DNA from: Microbacteriaceae bacterium
GTDB taxonomy: Bacteria; Actinomycetota; Actinomycetes; Actinomycetales; Microbacteriaceae
Direction of reading: 5' to 3'
Assembly (NCBI GenBank): GCA_025463615.1
Contig: JAODAU010000281.1
Span: 1-6,915, forward strand
DNA: 6,915 nucleotides
Shown: positions 5,983-6,915 of the stretch, one piece after another
Numbering within the stretch: position 1 is the first letter of the stretch
How the letters are laid out: every line of letters starts with the position of its first letter
Program-made: the position numbers and the translations under genes
The notes under the pieces: generated by a model
What the model was told of the DNA's origin: nothing
The model's input: the letters and a program-made list of their open reading frames with translations, nothing else
Database searches by the model: none

Positions 5983-6850
5983 GGCGACGGAGCAGGGCGG
6001 TGACGCCGTAGGCGACAACGGCGGTGGCGATGAGCAGGAAGATGGCGATCGCCGACGAGTAGCCGAACCGGTTCACGGTGAACGCCTGGTAGATGAGGTA
6101 GAACGCGGTCGAGCGCGTCGACTCGGCGGGGCCGCCGCCGGTGAGCACCGCGATCACGTCGTAGAGCTTGAACGTGGTGATGAGGCAGAGCACCACGCTG
6201 ATCGTCATGCCGGGCGCGATCATCGGGAAGGTCACGTTGCGGAAACGGCCGAACGCCGTGGCCCCGTCCATGCGCGCCGCCTCGTACAGCTCGGCGGGCA
6301 CGGACTGCAGGGATGCGGTGTAGACGACGGTGGCGAAGGCGATCGTCATCCAGCTCACCACCGCGCAGATCGAGAGGGTGGCGAGTTGCGGGGTGCCGAG
6401 CCAGGAGACCGGCTGGCTGATGATGTGCAGGTCGGTGAGCGCGGAGTTGAGCAGGCCGTCCTGGGTGAGGATGCTGCGCCAGATGAACGCGACGATGACC
6501 CCCGACAGCACCTGGGGGATGAACACCAGCGTGCGCATGACCCGGTAGTTGGGCGTCGACTTGTTGAGCAGCATCGCGAACAGCAGGCCGACCGCGTTCG
6601 CCACGACGGTGACGACCACCACGACCACGAGGGTGAAGCCGAGGCTGGCGAGCAGCCGCTGGTCGGTGAACAGCTCCGCGTAGTTGTCGAAGCCGACGAA
6701 CGAACTGGTCGGCTGCAGCGGGTTCTTGTCGGTGAAGCTGGTGATCACGCTCTGGATGATCGGATAGATGAGGAATGCGGCGTAGAGCACGATCGCGACG
6801 AGGGCGATGGGCGCCAGCCCGAGAATGCGGCGTCGGGAGCGTGTGCTCAT
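5966..6850 (-). CDS. Carbohydrate ABC transporter permease, MalF type (CUT1 family)
   Basis: This is a 294-residue inner-membrane subunit of a sugar ABC importer. A short basic N-tail (S-T-R-S-R-R-R) precedes helix 1 (about 10-32). Other hydrophobic spans are about 70-95, 107-127, 158-180, 214-236 and 265-286, giving the usual six helices. The EAA loop for ATPase contact is E-A-A-R-M-D-G-A-T-A-F-G-R-F then V-T-F-P (190-209). F-I-P-Q-V-L-S-G-V-I (110-119) and L-T-G-G-G-P (236-241) are typical of MalF/UgpA-type permeases. The long periplasmic loop of E. coli MalF is absent, as in most Gram-positive versions. The ATG at 6850 has GGAAGGA (6857-6863) 6 bases upstream. It is the first gene of the visible operon and should follow a substrate-binding protein gene beyond the right edge (inference). 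Confidence 0.94.
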   Translation of the reverse strand: MSTRSRRRILGLAPIALVAIVLYAAFLIYPIIQSVITSFTDKNPLQPTSSFVGFDNYAELFTDQRLLASLGFTLVVVVVVTVVANAVGLLFAMLLNKSTPNYRVMRTLVFIPQVLSGVIVAFIWRSILTQDGLLNSALTDLHIISQPVSWLGTPQLATLSICAVVSWMTIAFATVVYTASLQSVPAELYEAARMDGATAFGRFRNVTFPMIAPGMTISVVLCLITTFKLYDVIAVLTGGGPAESTRSTAFYLIYQAFTVNRFGYSSAIAIFLLIATAVVAYGVTALLRRREAQL

Positions 6851-6856
6851 CGGCGG

Positions 6857-6863
6857 TCCTTCC
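6857..6863 (-). promoter_or_regulatory. Ribosome binding site of the MalF-type permease
   Basis: GGAAGGA on the minus strand lies 6 bases before the ATG at 6850. It is strong and well spaced, in contrast to the hydrolase, which has none. It marks an independent entry point for ribosomes after the hairpin at 6881-6914. Confidence 0.7.
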
Positions 6864-6880
6864 GTGTGGTGCGGGTGGTG

Positions 6881-6914
6881 TGGTGCCGCGGGAGCCTCGG
6901 CCCCCGCGGCACCA
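6881..6914. terminator. GC-rich hairpin upstream of the permease genes (possible attenuator)
   Basis: TGGTGCCGCGGG (6881-6892) and its exact reverse complement (6903-6914) form a 12-bp stem with a 10-base loop. No T-run follows on the minus strand. In sugar ABC operons a hairpin commonly lies between the binding-protein gene and the permease genes, where it lowers permease expression or stabilises the upstream mRNA. The position here, 31 bases before the permease ATG, fits that, but the upstream gene is not visible. The left arm overlaps the second copy of an 8-bp direct repeat GTGTGGTG (6864-6871 and 6878-6885). Confidence 0.5.
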
Positions 6915-6915
6915 T

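Noticed and set aside
5128..6018. Open frame continuing upstream of the hydrolase start, in phase, through the whole MalG-type permease gene (together 1164 codons).
   Set aside because: The upstream part is rich in Arg, Ala, Pro and Gly with no domain and overlaps a clear permease in another frame. GC-rich DNA often lacks stops in such frames. The GTGA start at 5127 is the natural beginning.
6864..6885. GTGTGGTG direct repeat pair upstream of the MalF-type gene.
   Set aside because: An 8-bp repeat in a G/T-biased stretch is easily due to chance. It is mentioned only because it overlaps the hairpin arm.

Overview
The window is strongly GC-rich, with third codon positions dominated by G or C, GTG starts, and genes of a kind common in high-GC Gram-positive bacteria. 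The sugar ABC permease pair, the DHA2-type exporter with a divergent TetR, and frequent GGATG/CATCC words all suggest an actinobacterium, probably of the Microbacteriaceae type. No marker gene proves this. It looks like ordinary chromosome: I see no integrase, transposase, CRISPR array, tRNA or rRNA.

Left part (1-2412). The window opens inside the 5' end of a minus-strand gene for a PLP-dependent O-acetylhomoserine sulfhydrylase-like enzyme (start codon at 158). Upstream of it, on the same strand, is a TetR-family regulator (240-821). A 115-bp divergent region (822-936) separates this from a plus-strand 14-helix DHA2-type MFS exporter (937-2412). That region holds a 20-bp arm inverted repeat (867-919) which covers plausible promoters for both genes. 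The natural reading is a regulator that controls its own gene and the exporter, and is released by an unidentified toxic ligand.

Middle (2413-2523). The exporter converges with the next operon across a short gap filled by one very strong hairpin (2444-2489), probably a two-way terminator.

Right part (2524-6915). A minus-strand operon reads, in transcription order, MalF-type sugar permease (6850-5966), MalG-type sugar permease (5969-5124), and a large cytoplasmic glycoside-hydrolase-like protein (5127-2524). Both junctions are 4-base GTGA overlaps, so the three are likely translated as a coupled set. The permeases would import a sugar or oligosaccharide and the hydrolase would cut it inside the cell. 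The substrate-binding protein expected in such an operon is not in the window and should lie just beyond position 6915. A 12-bp stem hairpin at the right edge (6881-6914) fits the usual gap between a binding-protein gene and its permeases. No ATPase gene is seen.

The least understood item is the 867-residue hydrolase. It has no signal peptide, a beta-rich N-terminal half with what looks like an inserted jelly-roll domain, and a helical C-terminal half of six-hairpin type. I cannot place it in a numbered family.
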